Source of the DNA: Ulva prolifera
Lineage: Eukaryota; Chlorophyta; Ulvophyceae; Ulvales; Ulvaceae
DNA: 64,000 nt
Assembly: GCA_023078555.1 (NCBI GenBank)
Contig: CM041197.1
Span: 8,402,842-8,466,841 of the forward strand
Direction of reading: 5' to 3'
The position numbers and the translations under genes were made by a program. Below, piece after piece: positions 48,291 to 59,880 of this stretch. The notes under the pieces were generated by a model, which was given only the letters and a program-made list of their open reading frames with translations, did not search any database and was not told the origin of the DNA. Each line of letters starts with the position of its first letter. The stretch's first letter is position 1.

Positions 48291-49572
48291 TCATAGATGG
48301 TTGATTGCGCGGGGTGACCATTCCTGGAAAACCACCATAAACGCCACAAGGACAGAACACGTCAAATTGCACCAATGATAGCTGCTCAGCAGCTTCTTGC
48401 AAAAGATTAGCAAGCAAACCTGTGTCCTTTTGAGGTACAAGTTGCCGATGCCCAGCTCGTGGCAAGCAGCAACGACAACGGGCACGAGATACTGGGACCT
48501 ATACACGTATGGCCTGAATGATTGGCACTGAGATCGACCTGGGAAACGGCGAAAAGCGGAGCATAGACGCTCAAACGAATCCTGTGGGACAGATGGCTGA
48601 AGAGGTGCTGGTTCTGTTTCAGTCCAGGTAAGAGCATTGCAGATTTGGAGTGCCTGGGTCAAGTCTGCAGGTATGGAGCTGCGTTAGAGAATGCAGCAGA
48701 GCGATCAATGACGGTTCGTATGTACAGCACTTGATCATCATTGGACATGAGAGGCGCACATGTGACGTCCCATGAAAACAGTACAGGTGCAGTAAGCAGG
48801 GCCGCCACAATCACTTCACTGTCGATGCCCATGCCACGTAGCTCAAGGAAGCGGGTGCCAATGCGGCCAGGCGACAAAGAAGCTATGTCAGGATGCAGCC
48901 TCAACAGGCGAGCTTGATCCTGCAAGTATTTGAGCGAGGTGATGTGTACTGTCATGGTGTCAAGGAAATAATGCACCAATCGGCGTTGAGGCTTCCTTCC
49001 ACAGCTCAAGACAGCTGACCCCTGTTTCTGGTCACGTGTTGCTGTGTAAGGGATGGGTGGACGCAGATCAACGACTGGGCGACGAGCATGCAAAGATGCC
49101 TTGGCAGTGAAGAGAAGCAACCTTGCTGTCGACACCTAGAGATCCCAACATTTCTTGCAGCGCATTTAGATCATTAAGAGGGTCCATGAGAGGCCAGAGA
49201 GTTTGGAAATTGTCAAAGTCGCGCCAGGTATGCCACCGTACATCACATTCTTTCCAGCCGAGCTTAGTGACTTCGTGCATGCGCTCTTCAGCGAAGTGTA
49301 CACCATAGGAGCAGATGTCAGTTCCGATTGATAGCTTGCATGCCTGGACATTGTCGAAGCCGAGCTGCAACAGCGCAGCTTCTCCAGCCTGCGATGTGAT
49401 GTATGTGATCACCTGGCTTTTGACGACAGCTCAAGCTACGTTCTAGTATAAATCATCCACCAGCACGCACCTTTGTTTGTGTTGCGCAAGGCGCTACCTG
49501 GATGCGCGACCTCCGCGGTGGCCTGTTCGATGTGCCAGAAAGGTGCTCTGGACGTGCTCTCAAAGCGGCCAT
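48291..49572 (-). CDS. mTERF-like protein, probably organelle-targeted (paralogue 2)
   Basis: Exons: 49572-49498, 49412-49122, 48919-48760, 48664-48291, phases 0, 0, 1, about 299 residues. Exon 1 is a short Arg-rich presequence (MAALRARPEHLSGTSNRPPR). Exon 2 contains HEVTKLGW and FQTLWPLMDPLNDLNALQEM; exon 3 carries the mTERF-type repeat LHPDIASLSPGRIGTRFLEL, RGMGIDSEVIVAALLTAPVL. Exon 3 is 160 nt in both paralogues and ends in the same T|gtgcgc junction before an AC-initial last exon. The last exon (QYLVPVVVAACHELGIGNLY) loses resemblance after about 48440, and the frame to 48291 may be read-through beyond a lost splice site or a frameshift; another minus frame looks more protein-like there. 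Sequence divergence from paralogue 1 is large, so the duplication is old. Confidence 0.62.
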
Positions 49573-50884
49573 GGAGGCTCTCTCGGAAGCCTAAAATCTG
49601 GCTCCGATGTGAATCTGGAGAATGGTCGTTTCAGTTGTACGCCTAGTACCCTCCAGATTCTGCAGGCCAGAACGACAATCGAACAGTTGCTGGCTGACTC
49701 CAGTGTCTGGTGAGCATTGCCCGTCACCATGGCATTCTTATTACGACGAACTAGATCGTCTCCTGCCTTCCTGGTGCCTGTGGCGTCTTCAACCCGGAAA
49801 TATCGGCATTTTCAGCCAGGCGCATGCATGCCATGTCATCACAAGTTGTTACCCCTTGTCACCTGTCACACCGTCGCCATCTTCTTGTCGGTTGCAGCAA
49901 TGCCGCCGTAGCCTCTCAGGCAAGCCCTGGTGCGGTTTGGAAAGGGCACATGTGCCACGCTAGTGTAATTCGTAGCCGATGTAGCCTTATCGAAAGCGAT
50001 CCGGGCCGTGGTCCTGGAATTCATCTGCTGATCAGTCGCTAGCGCTGGTGCGGTGCATGCGGTTTCGTTGTGGTTTATCCACTGCCTCATGGCTTGTGCC
50101 CAACTCTCGATGGTCACGTGTGGACTAGCGTGGCATCGACTCCTGGATTAGCAGTTGTTGCTGTATCAGCGGGTGCCAGAAAGAGCTGCGCAAACATCGC
50201 ACTGAACGCGCCTAGGCAAATTATAAACTTCGATGGTGTCCATAGCAGCATCTCTTCAGGAACTAAGGGCGTCAATGCTCGCTCATGAGCAGCTCATGGC
50301 ACGCGGATGGGACTCAGGTTCCACGTCCTCTGATGGCTCCAGGCGATGTTTCAGCCCCGGCGCGATTCGGCGCTCACAGGTCCGACATGCAACGTCGAAA
50401 ATGTATGCTCCTTAGCGTGGCTCGGATTTGCTACTAAGGTTCCTACGAGCTGCAGACGATGCCACAGGGCTCTGGTGCCAAAGCCCAGCCAGATCGTGGG
50501 CATCGAGCCAATCTCACTGAAGCTAGCTTAAGTCACCACAACGCATTATCCAGCGTAGATTGCCCGGGCGCGATTTCTGATAGTGATTTCGACAGACTCG
50601 GCGTAACAACTGTTCCCTACAACCACACAGACTATGTCAGCCTGAACAGAGGTCCTTTCGACCATCAGCAGGAACCTGCTCGTGGCTCGCGAGAGGTCAT
50701 GAGGACGATGATCAGCGCACAAAGACGGCACGTTCTGATCTGTTGCATGTCACATTATCTTGTCAATGTACAGGGGCTGGCATTGCTGCGGATGTGGGGT
50801 ACACGTGGCGCCCTTCTGCCTCACACACAGCTCTTGGTTCATCCCAGCACAACGTGGTCGTCACTCATCTCTCACTTGCTGCAG
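49573..50884. other. Short intergenic or 5' region before the coiled-coil gene
   Basis: A plus-strand frame from ATG 50459 to about 50695 (ISDSDFDRLGVTTVPYNHTD) could be the first coding exon of the coiled-coil gene, ending GAG|gtcatg, but the phase (0) does not fit the next acceptor (phase 2). Otherwise nothing supportable. Confidence 0.3.
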
Positions 50885-53800
50885 GACACGGACCCCTTCA
50901 CCACAAGCATCGCATCCTGGCCAGACCTGCATTTCTGCTCCTGAGATCGAGCAGTTGGATGAGGACATCGTGTCAGTGCAAGCCTTCCTTGAAACCCACT
51001 CTCAACCTCCAGAAACCTCCCCTCAACACGACATTCTCGCTCCTGTTCCCCTCCAACACAGTCACCGCAAACAGATCCAGTCCTCATTGCCTCCACAAAG
51101 CATACACAGCATCCCGGGGAGACCGGCAAACGCTCAAGCTGAGGCTGCCACATACAATCCCGCTTCACATTACCCTCCCGGCTCGCAGCCAGAATCGCAT
51201 CATGCGCACTCTGGCCATCCTCAAGCTCCCGGACAGCACAGATCTCCCAGCCCGCAGCGTCCCGCTGCTGCCGCAGTTCCAGGCCCCTCCCAGGCCATGG
51301 TCCTCTCCCAGCCCCCGCCCGAAGCCGGGCCCAGCTCCGCCCCCCGATCTCGAACCCACAGCCCCCCGAATGCTAATGACATGCGGCAGAGCTGCCGCCG
51401 CAGCCCGCGCGGCCACGTCCACTTCTGCCACGACCGCGACGACCCAGAGGAGCGGAGCCTCAGTAGAGAACACGATCCCCATGCATACGGGGCCGACCCG
51501 TCCTGCTCCGGTACAGTGGTCCCAAGACACAGCAGCTTGTCTCCCTCTGCCCGCGCACATAGCCCGCACGGAGCACTTGCGCAGCGTGATTGCGGCGTCG
51601 CACTGTCTCAGGGGGAGGTGACTCCGCGAAGGCACGGGCGGGATGGGGCGAGTGTGCTGGGGTGGGAGGACACGCCTGAGAGCTGGGCTGAGGAGGCGCC
51701 TCGGCCGCGGCAGGAGGCACGTTCGCGGTCACGCCGCGCGACCTCCCACCGAAGCGTCCGGGGTACCACAGTGCGCGCCTCTGGCCACTCGCTCTGGCTC
51801 TGCTTCTGTGCTGCACCCCAAGCACACAGCAGATAGCAGGATAATGTGTTGCGCCGCTCGTCAGCAGCTCAGCACACACACCACGCCGGCGCATGCGCTG
51901 TGCTCTGTATCCTTGCATAGGGCGTCTTAAATCCCTAAAGCGTGCTCGTGATCGTGCCCTTTGATGTTGGTAGCGACACTATGCATGGGGTACATGCATG
52001 CAGGCCGAAGGGGGCCGGTGGAGCCGGCGGCGGAGCAGGACACGCGGGGAGGCGACCTCCGGGGCGCGTAGCGAGGGCGCAGGGGCGCTCGCGCCGCGCA
52101 GGGTGCCGACCTCAGGGCCGGCCGGCCGCGCGCAGTGCCGCGTTGCGATGCTGCAGAGCAAGCTGCGCAGCGCGGACCTGCGCATCGCCGGGCAGTGCGA
52201 GACGATCAAGGTGCTCGAGGCCGCGCTCGGCGCGAAGGACGACGACCTGCAGCGGCTGGAGGAGGTGCGCACGCATGGTGCCACGCTGTGCGAATGCATG
52301 GGGTGGGTGTGTTTGACCCTCGGGCGGGCTCTGGCGGAGCGACGGTGCAGGTGTTGCTGCACGGTGTGTTGGGCCGGCGAGGCAGGGCCGCTTGGCCGGC
52401 GAATGATGAGGGCATGTCATCGGTTCAGGTGCAGTGTCGACAAACACAGCACGCTAGCTAGGGTATGGGGCATCCTTACCCAGGCGCGGTGCCAGAACTG
52501 TGACCGCCAGCACTGACGTGTGCAGCGCTATGATACCTGCCACGGCGCCACAGCATGAATTCCCTGCATCTGCAGGATGGTGTAAGCCTATGTCTGCATC
52601 CGTCCTCCCCCTCACGCCACTGCATGCAGCTCCCCCGCGGCGTTGACGCTGACGGAACTGTGCAGGACCGACAGGCGGCCCTGGCACTAGTAAAGCGGGT
52701 GCCCGCGTCGCCGAAGGCCCGGCGGCGCAGCCTCAAGGCCTCCCCCGGCACGCTGTCACACACGGAGCCCCTCATGGCTGCGCGCCGCGCCGAGCGCGAG
52801 CTCAAGGTGCGCCTGCGGCAGCTCGAGGAGGACGTGGCGGCGGCGCGCGGCGCGGCCGCGGAGGAGCGCAGCCGCGCCGCCGCACTGCGCGAGGGCGTGC
52901 GGCGCGCGCAGGAGGCGCGGCGGGCCGCGGAGCGGCAGCGGGACGATGCCGTGGCGGCCGCGGAGTCCAGCCAGAAAGCTGCGGGCGGCCTGCGCGCGCG
53001 GGTGAAGGCACTGCAGGCCTCTGTTGAGCAGGTGTGATGATTGCCGTGTGGCTTTCTGGTGAATTTCACAAGCGCACTCCTGATGTCAAGTGGCTATGAC
53101 GTTAACCTCATACCCCGCGATGTAAATTTGCATCGCTGGCGCTGTTTTCAGTGGATATGTATTTCGCACAGCCATGTAATGGGGGGGCGCTGACCGAGCC
53201 ACCCCACGAAGGGCCTCCAGTAGAGCGCATCCTGCACGGCATTTGGAGGCGGTTTCTGCAGATGAGAAAGGCAATCGGTATTTGAGCGGCTCGGCCTACT
53301 TTGGCTGCTCGCTATGCTCTGGCCTGACGTGCTCAAATATTATCACAGCAAGGGCGCTCCTGCTGTATGAGCCGCAGCGATTGTGCCTGTGTGAACGGAG
53401 CGGTGCTGCCAATGAAGCTTGGTGCCCGGTCATCTATTTTCCCAGGCATGCCGGACTGTAGGCAAACACTGCAGCGCCCTGGAACTAATCCGTGCGTGGG
53501 CGCAGGAAGCTCGGGCACGCGCCATGGCGGAGGGCCGCGCTGCGGCGGCACAGGAGGAGCTGGAGGTCGAGCGGGGCGGCGCGAAGGAGGCGCGCCGCAC
53601 CGCGGCGGCCGCCCGGCCGCAGCTGCAGCAGCTCCGCGCCGAAGCGGCGGCGGCGAAGGCGGCGGCTGCCGCGGCGGAGGAGGCGCGGCAGGAGGCCCAG
53701 GGCGAGCTGGAGGCGCTCGCGGCCGCACTGCGACAGACCCGCAACACGTACCTTGCGTGTGCCCAGGTGCGTGGGGCCGCGTGGAATCTGCGCCCGAACG

Positions 53801-55628
53801 GCAATCCATATGGGCAGCTGCACACGTGCTGGACTCGGCTGTGTGTGTACGCGTGTAGGTGCCACGGCGCGCGTGTTGCCCAGGCTCAGCCCATGCGCCG
53901 GGCTCTCCAGCGGGTCCAAGCCTGAGCACCGCTGCACTGCCTTTCCAAACTGCGGTGCTGGACCATCAGGGCACCTCTGCCCGAGCTTGGTAATATGTTC
54001 TGCACTGCCGATGCTCGGTGGCAGGCAGATGTGCGCTTCATTTAGCTAGGAGGTGCTGTGGATGCAGGACAATGCGATGCTGAAGGCCGCGCTGGCACAC
54101 ACGCAGGAGGGGGTGAGGGCGATGCAGGGCATCATCCGCCACCGCGCGGCGGAGGCGGACGCGGGCCCGCTGCCTGCTGGCGGCGGCCACCACGCGATGC
54201 AGGGGCTGCCCGCGGACCTCCCGCCTCTGCCGCCCGCCGCCGAGCTGTCGTTCCGGCACCATGCCAGAAGTCAGTCGGGGCCGCCAGGTGAGGCGGGCAC
54301 CAGCCTGTTTTGTTGCCTCATGATGGTTAGTGCTGCGAGGCCCATGCGGCGGAACTTTCTGCTGCCCGGAGCGCTCTGTGTGCAACTATGCGCATACATG
54401 TTCACAGATTACTCCTCTTTGCATGGACGGCAGCTCAAGTAGCTGTCGTGCCGTGGGCCAGAGGTGTATAGCACAGCTGGCACTAGTGTGGAACACCACA
54501 GTTGCAATTGGTCCTTCACCCTGACTGACCGCTCTGGGCACACTCAAATTCATGGTGGAACTGACGCGGTCGTGGCGGGAGCCACCTGCCGCACGTAGTG
54601 TTCCAGCATCAGCGGCATCCTCACCGCCTGATCTGCCCCTGGCTGCCTCGTCGCCGTCCCACGTCAGTGGCCTGTCATCGCGGGCCCTTCAGGCACCTTC
54701 AGCATCAGCGGCTGTTTAAGGGCCGGGGCACGCCGCTTGCAGGTGCATGCATACTGTGCCGTTGACCTCGCCACCGCCCGAGTCCGCTGTGTGCATGCAG
54801 GGCCACAAACTCCGGCCGCCGGGGAGGGCAGCACGGACGCGGCCGATGCCGCGCTGGCCGCGGCGGCCGCCGCGCTGCGCAGCAGCAGCAGCAGCTGGCA
54901 GCAGTGCGCCCCCGCCCCTGCCTGCACCTGAGCATCTGCACGTGCTGCTTGCTGATGCCACCCCTAGGCAGCTGTGCGGGCCCTGTGATGTATTGCCGTG
55001 TCCTCCGGCCGTGGACAGCCGCTCTCCCCTGTGCGGATCGCCATCGTGATGCCTGCTGCGACATGCGCCGGCTCAGTGTGGTGCACGCAGGCCCGGTCTC
55101 TAGCTGGGGCTGCAGTGCTGCAGGCCATTGTTGCGGCAGTGTGTGTATGCTACACGTACCACGTGAATATGATGGCCATGTCCATGGGGACAGTGCGAAC
55201 TCTGGAATTCGGGAAGGGGTAGTGCCGCCTTCGGCGCTGCCTCGTGGCGCTCTCTGCGGTTGCGAGTGCGCCCGTTTGCCACGTCCGATCCCCAGCTCAC
55301 AATATCTGTGACTACGTCGAGGCACAGGGCGGGCCGCGAGGCATGGTGCCATCGGCCCCTCCACCTCACCCACAAACCTGACATGGGCAGCATCCGGTCC
55401 CATCCAAGAGGCGAGCCTGCCGCATCCGCCACCGCTGCAACACATCTTCACGTGCTGTGTAGGGCAGCCCTGCAGGGGGAGGATTCCTGCGCCACCGGCG
55501 CCGTCGGGGATGCGCGTGACGGCGAGGGCGCCGCCGCGGACGATGACGACGACCAGTCGGTGTTTGACGCCGAGATCCGCAGCATCATCGAGCGCGGGGA
55601 CGCCACCGCGACCGAGGCCTCGCCGTGA
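50885..55628 (+). CDS. Coiled-coil protein of unknown function
   Basis: Multi-exon gene. Well-supported exons: 50885-51617 (5' boundary uncertain), 52004-52264, 52666-53031, 53506-53766 and 54068-54287, all GT-AG and phase 0 until the last (phase 1). Probable further exons lie at about 54607-54712, 54743-54900 and 55476-55628 (stop), but their phases do not all reconcile. The N-terminal part is Pro/Ser/His-rich after EIEQLDEDIVSVQAFLE. Exons 3-5 code long Ala/Glu/Arg heptad-type helices (MLQSKLRSADLRIAGQCETI, RRAERELKVRLRQLEEDVAA, QQLRAEAAAAKAAAAAAEEA), a typical coiled coil. Exon 6 continues the helix (LKAALAHTQEGVRAMQGIIR). The C-terminus is acidic (DDDDDQSVFDAEIRSIIERG). Such proteins are often cytoskeletal or basal-body components, but nothing here specifies that. 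The start codon is not identified; the 50459 ATG is a candidate. Confidence 0.62.
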
Positions 55629-58111
55629 GCAGGCCTGACTCAGGCGCCGTACGCATGCATGGGGCTCCCTGCGGTTCGCCGGGAGCGGCACTTGGCGGGC
55701 GGCAGCTCCGCCCGCCCTCGCCTCTGAGACATCGCTCTATGCAGCCGCTCCTGGTCCCGGCCGCTCCTGATCCTCCGATGTGGGGCTGTAAGCCATGTGA
55801 TGGCCAGCGCAGGCTTGACATGAACACGCAAATCTGCACACAAGGGGCTGACCGAAACCCTAGAGCGCGTGCATACAGCGGGTACCGCTGTCCAGGTGTC
55901 ATGACACCTGGCGGGTGCAGGCGGGAGGATGTGTGAATGTGCCCCTGTGCTGGTCAAGGAGGCGGGCCGTGGCGCAAGCCCTGTGGCGCGGCAGGTGTTG
56001 CGGCCAGCGACTGCCCTCTGGGTTGGGACGGCCCTGGCTGTTCACGCCCCTGATGCTGCAGCTAGCGTGGTGTTGCCTATCAGCGAGGCAGGGACACCCT
56101 CTTGCAGGCACCCTGGTGCACTACCATACATGCTACTGTGCCGCGCCACATCTGCGGCAGTAGGTGTCAATGGGTGGAGCCAGCCGTCCCCAGTTCAAAA
56201 GTTTTCAGAGGCAGGCATCCTGTGCCCGGTTGCCTGCATGCAGGTCCTGTCGCGGCCTGCGCTTGTGCTGTGTGGACAGCGGTGTGTGGTGCTTTGTTGT
56301 GGGCGGAACGGTTGAAGTGGTCGGCTGTAGGAGCTGAGTCTGTGTTTGAGCTGCGCAGATGAGGTTGCTAGGGTTTGCGCCGTCGGTGCTTCGCCGGCTG
56401 TTCTCGCCTCCGGGGCCTCATCGGCGCTGAGGTTGGTGTGTACTTAGCATGCCACCTTGCATCTGGCATCAAGCAGGGCTCCAGAAATGAAGGGTCCAAT
56501 CTGTGACATGGACTGTCTCGACGCTCTGCTAAGCCGTGGCCTTGTAACTCTGACTCACCGTACCTGCTAAGCCGTGGCCTTGTAACTGTAACTCTGAGTC
56601 ACCGTGCCTGTAAGTGCCCATCTTTGCTACAGTTGACGAGTTTAGCAAGGCCATCCAATGTCATGTTGCAGCAAAGCTCAGTGGCTTTGGAAGAGGTCAG
56701 CAACAGTCAAAGTGCAGTGACTGGCTCCATTTCTGGTAATAGTAAAAGCCTGGGTGATCATTTGCTATATTTACAGTTTTGTATGCCCAAGCTGGTCCTC
56801 ATCCTTGAACTTAGACGAGCCCCCCCGGAGCGGTACCTTCTCCGAGACTGGCACTACAGCTGTGACAATTCATTGATTCGACCGCAAAATGCCACTACGC
56901 CCTTGCACGTTGCTATCAGGTGGTTCAGTGGTTGGATCGCTGTGTTGCCACAAGCACTGGTCAATGATGAGTGATGGTGCAGTAGTGATATCTGTCTACT
57001 TGCCCCTGTAGGATGATGCATGAATGGTGCATCGTCACTTACAAAGCTGTGCAAAGTTCCATGCAGCCGTGGGCTGGAAACGTCTCGCTGCACCCGGCTT
57101 GCTGGCGAGATGCAGCTGAGCCTGTGGATGCAAAGATGGGAGCACAGATGAACCTGGCTGCATCAGGCCCTTTCAAGTTTGTGACACCTGTCATCACATT
57201 ATGTATGTCTTGATACAGTCATGGGTGCTGAAGATGACCTGCAGTCCTCAGGTGATGGCCTCACGGCTTTGAGTGATCTTATCCAAAGCTTTGCAAAGCG
57301 AGGAAATTCTCCACGGCGTGTCCAAGTGGACTCACATCTGGCAGCCACTGTGTTGCAACACAGGACTACGGTCCTTCACCTGAGCAGATGTGTACTGCTG
57401 CGTGTGACATGCTCTTGATCAGGCAAACGAGTGACAGTAGCGAGCAAGGCATTTGCCATGTGATGAGCCATTGGGTACCTTGAGCTGGCATCTGGGTGAA
57501 GCCCTGACAGTGCTGCAGCATGGGAAGATTTCTAAGTGCAATGTGGCCGAGATTCGCTTCCTGGCTGGATGCATCAGCAGCATGCCTGTTCATGTTGCGC
57601 AGCAGAGGTCATGTGGCAAACGTGCATACGGCACGTGTTGGACAAGAGGCCAACCGTCAACTGCAAGACATTGAAGGGGCATGCATTCCTGGAGAGATTC
57701 AAGCCTCAAGGCCACCTGCAGCTGCGGTGGTGTCACGCGTGTGAATCTGACTAGGAGTGCCGACTGAACGCAGTATCGGGTTTGGATTTTGTGCTGATGC
57801 TGGCCCATGCTGCCGGATTCACGGGACGGTGCCTCGACCGACAAGGCCCCGATGTGCTACAGTCTCAAGTACGGGGTGCGCTGATGGACGTCTACGGAGC
57901 ACTTTCCTATTTCATCTGTAGCATTTGATCGTCCCTGACCCAGCACTTCACCCCGCTTCTGCGCGCGGTGGCCATACGGGCGTCCGGCTTCTTGCATGCG
58001 GACCACAAATCAGTATAGCGTTAGGCAGAGGTCGGCATATAGATGTCTGCTTGGACTATTTCTGGTCATGGGCAGGCGGGGCGCTACAAGACGTGCTGCA
58101 GAGGCGGGCCT
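55629..58111. other. Gene-poor stretch with a direct tandem duplication
   Basis: No gene supported. A tandem duplication lies at 56527-56608: ctgctaagccgtggccttgt starts each copy (37 and about 44 bp). A weak relative of the inverted-repeat element (gtggttcagtgg ... gttgccaca) is at 56920-56952. Frames around 57220-57740 are short and unconvincing. Confidence 0.4.
56527..56608. repeat. Tandem duplication of a 37/44-bp unit
   Basis: The unit ctgctaagccgtggccttgt...ctgactcaccgtac is followed directly by a second copy with an internal extra gtaact and one or two substitutions. Confidence 0.7.
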
Positions 58112-59124
58112 ATGCATGCGTTTGCGCGTGACGAGGAGAAGCGCCCTTCAGGGACGAGACAGGGATTTTTCAGCACGCAGAAGCAGCGATTAGACAATAT
58201 CAGGGACTCTATAGATGAAGTGTTGGCGTATGCGGATTGCAGCCATACAGCGTTTGAAAGTAAGTCGCAAGCCTGGCAGAACCGCTCATCCATTATCCTC
58301 AGTACTGCGTTTGTCAGCGTGACAAAGACTGACAGGGACAGGTGATTGCGCTTGTATCAATATGGTCATGCAGCTAAGGCTTCAACCAGCAGCCGGTAGC
58401 AGGCGTTTGCGACCCTTCTCTCGCCCTCACAGAGCCTTGACATGCTTCGCACGTGAGTATGCTGACTTGCTGAGCAAATGTCTGACGAAACACGAAGAGC
58501 TGCCGGGGCCTTGCAGTCTGATCTGATGGTACAGACTGAAATTCCCGTGTCGGTGCAGTTCCAGATGCCGAGGACGGTGGAACCGGCGCACCTCGGCGAC
58601 CTAGCAAAGACTTCGGCGTTGCTCTTGGCAGACGACTATCCGCTGATGCTGAAGTAGGAACAGGTGCCGCTCTGTGTCTGTGGTTCGTCAAGCCTGTTTG
58701 CAGCTGAGACATGGATGCTCGCATGTGCGGTTGCGGTTGTGTTTGCAGCGCCGCTGATGTATGCAACAAAGGGAACGCTACGCGACTACGGCAGCGCCCG
58801 TAAACAGAAAGCTGCTGGAGTGTTCTGTGCATGGAGCCCGGGGAATGAAGAATTTCCAAAGTCCTTTTCACCTTTTGGTCCGTGGTCGTCGGTGCCACAC
58901 CTCTCGAACATCGCTCATACCAGAGCCAACAACCTGCTGCGCACGGCACTGCCGCGTTATATGGTATGCTAAAATATGTTGTCGCGTTGCAGGTGCGTGT
59001 GTTCTATACGCTTGCGATTGCGTCGCGCATTCGACCTCAGACATGGCAAGTCATGTCAGTTCCGCTATCGCGACGCTCATACACCACATCAGCTACCCCA
59101 GCCATCACACCTCTGTATGAATGA
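58112..59124 (+). CDS. Unresolved small gene, possibly a membrane protein, with an in-frame TAG
   Basis: Three exon-like pieces. First, ATG 58112 to about 58260 (KQRLDNIRDSIDEVLAYADC), ending at a near-perfect donor (GAAA|gtaagt). Second, 58532-58971, one frame: VQTEIPVSVQFQMPRTVEPA, LGDLAKTSALLLADDYPLML, then TAG at 58655, then a hydrophobic stretch ETWMLACAVAVVFAAPLMYA and WSPGNEEFPKSFSPFGPW, ending ATG|gtatgc. Third, 58993-59124, phase 0 (VFYTLAIASRIRPQTWQVMS) with stop. The TAG could be removed by a 39-base intron (gtagga...tcaag), which is very short, or the gene may be broken. Piece 1 cannot be joined to piece 2 in phase. A 191-codon minus frame overlaps but looks like a shadow. Family unknown. 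Confidence 0.3.
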
Positions 59125-59232
59125 TGCACTGAATGCCTGACGTGTTGGTCCCTCCTCGTCCTTTCACGACGCTGGCCCTGTCACATGGCCAGTGCAACTT
59201 CTCCGTGATCAGCACACATTGACCGATCAGTC

Positions 59233-59847
59233 ATGCCTGCAGACGTCCCAGACATGTCTCGGACTGGCCCCAAGCGTACAGCAGACGGCAACCGCCCGAG
59301 CAAAGGCTTCGGCGAATCTCTGAAGCGCCGCCTCAGCCGCGACCCACAAGCCGAGGAGAAGCCCGTCGAGTCCTATCTCTCCGACCCATTCGACCGTGCC
59401 CCTCCCCGCCCCAACTCCCTCGATGTCGCCAATAAAGGCAGCCCCGCCGCGCCCCCCATCATGGGCATGCGCCCCCGCAACGAGCTCACCTACGACGCCC
59501 CGAAGGAGAAGTACCGCGCCTTCCGGCGGGTCGTGTTTGACTTTGACTACTGGGCAGACACGCGCTGCACGAGCCGCCTGTTCTTCCGCCTGCTGAGCCT
59601 GCCGCGGTCGCGCGTGCTGCGCGACATCCTCGTCCCCGTGCTCTGGTTCACCTCCGTCGCCACCATCGTGGCGCTCGATGTGCCGGAGGCCATCGTCTCG
59701 AGCCTCGGCTTCGTTGCCCCCGCGTGGACACAGGCACGTGCACCCCCCCCCTCTCCGTCCACTCGCAGCTCGCACCCGCCCTGGGCATGACCCCTGCACG
59801 CGTGAATAATGCACGCCTGCGCGGATGCCCAGTGAATGTGCATGGAC

Positions 59848-59880
<33 letters not shown>

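Noticed and set aside
58374-58949. Minus-strand 191-codon frame
   Set aside because: No recognisable motif or splice partners; the plus strand shows better coding character over the same bases.
59227-59814. Minus-strand 195-codon frame opposite bestrophin exon 1
   Set aside because: Antisense shadow; the plus frame carries the bestrophin motifs.
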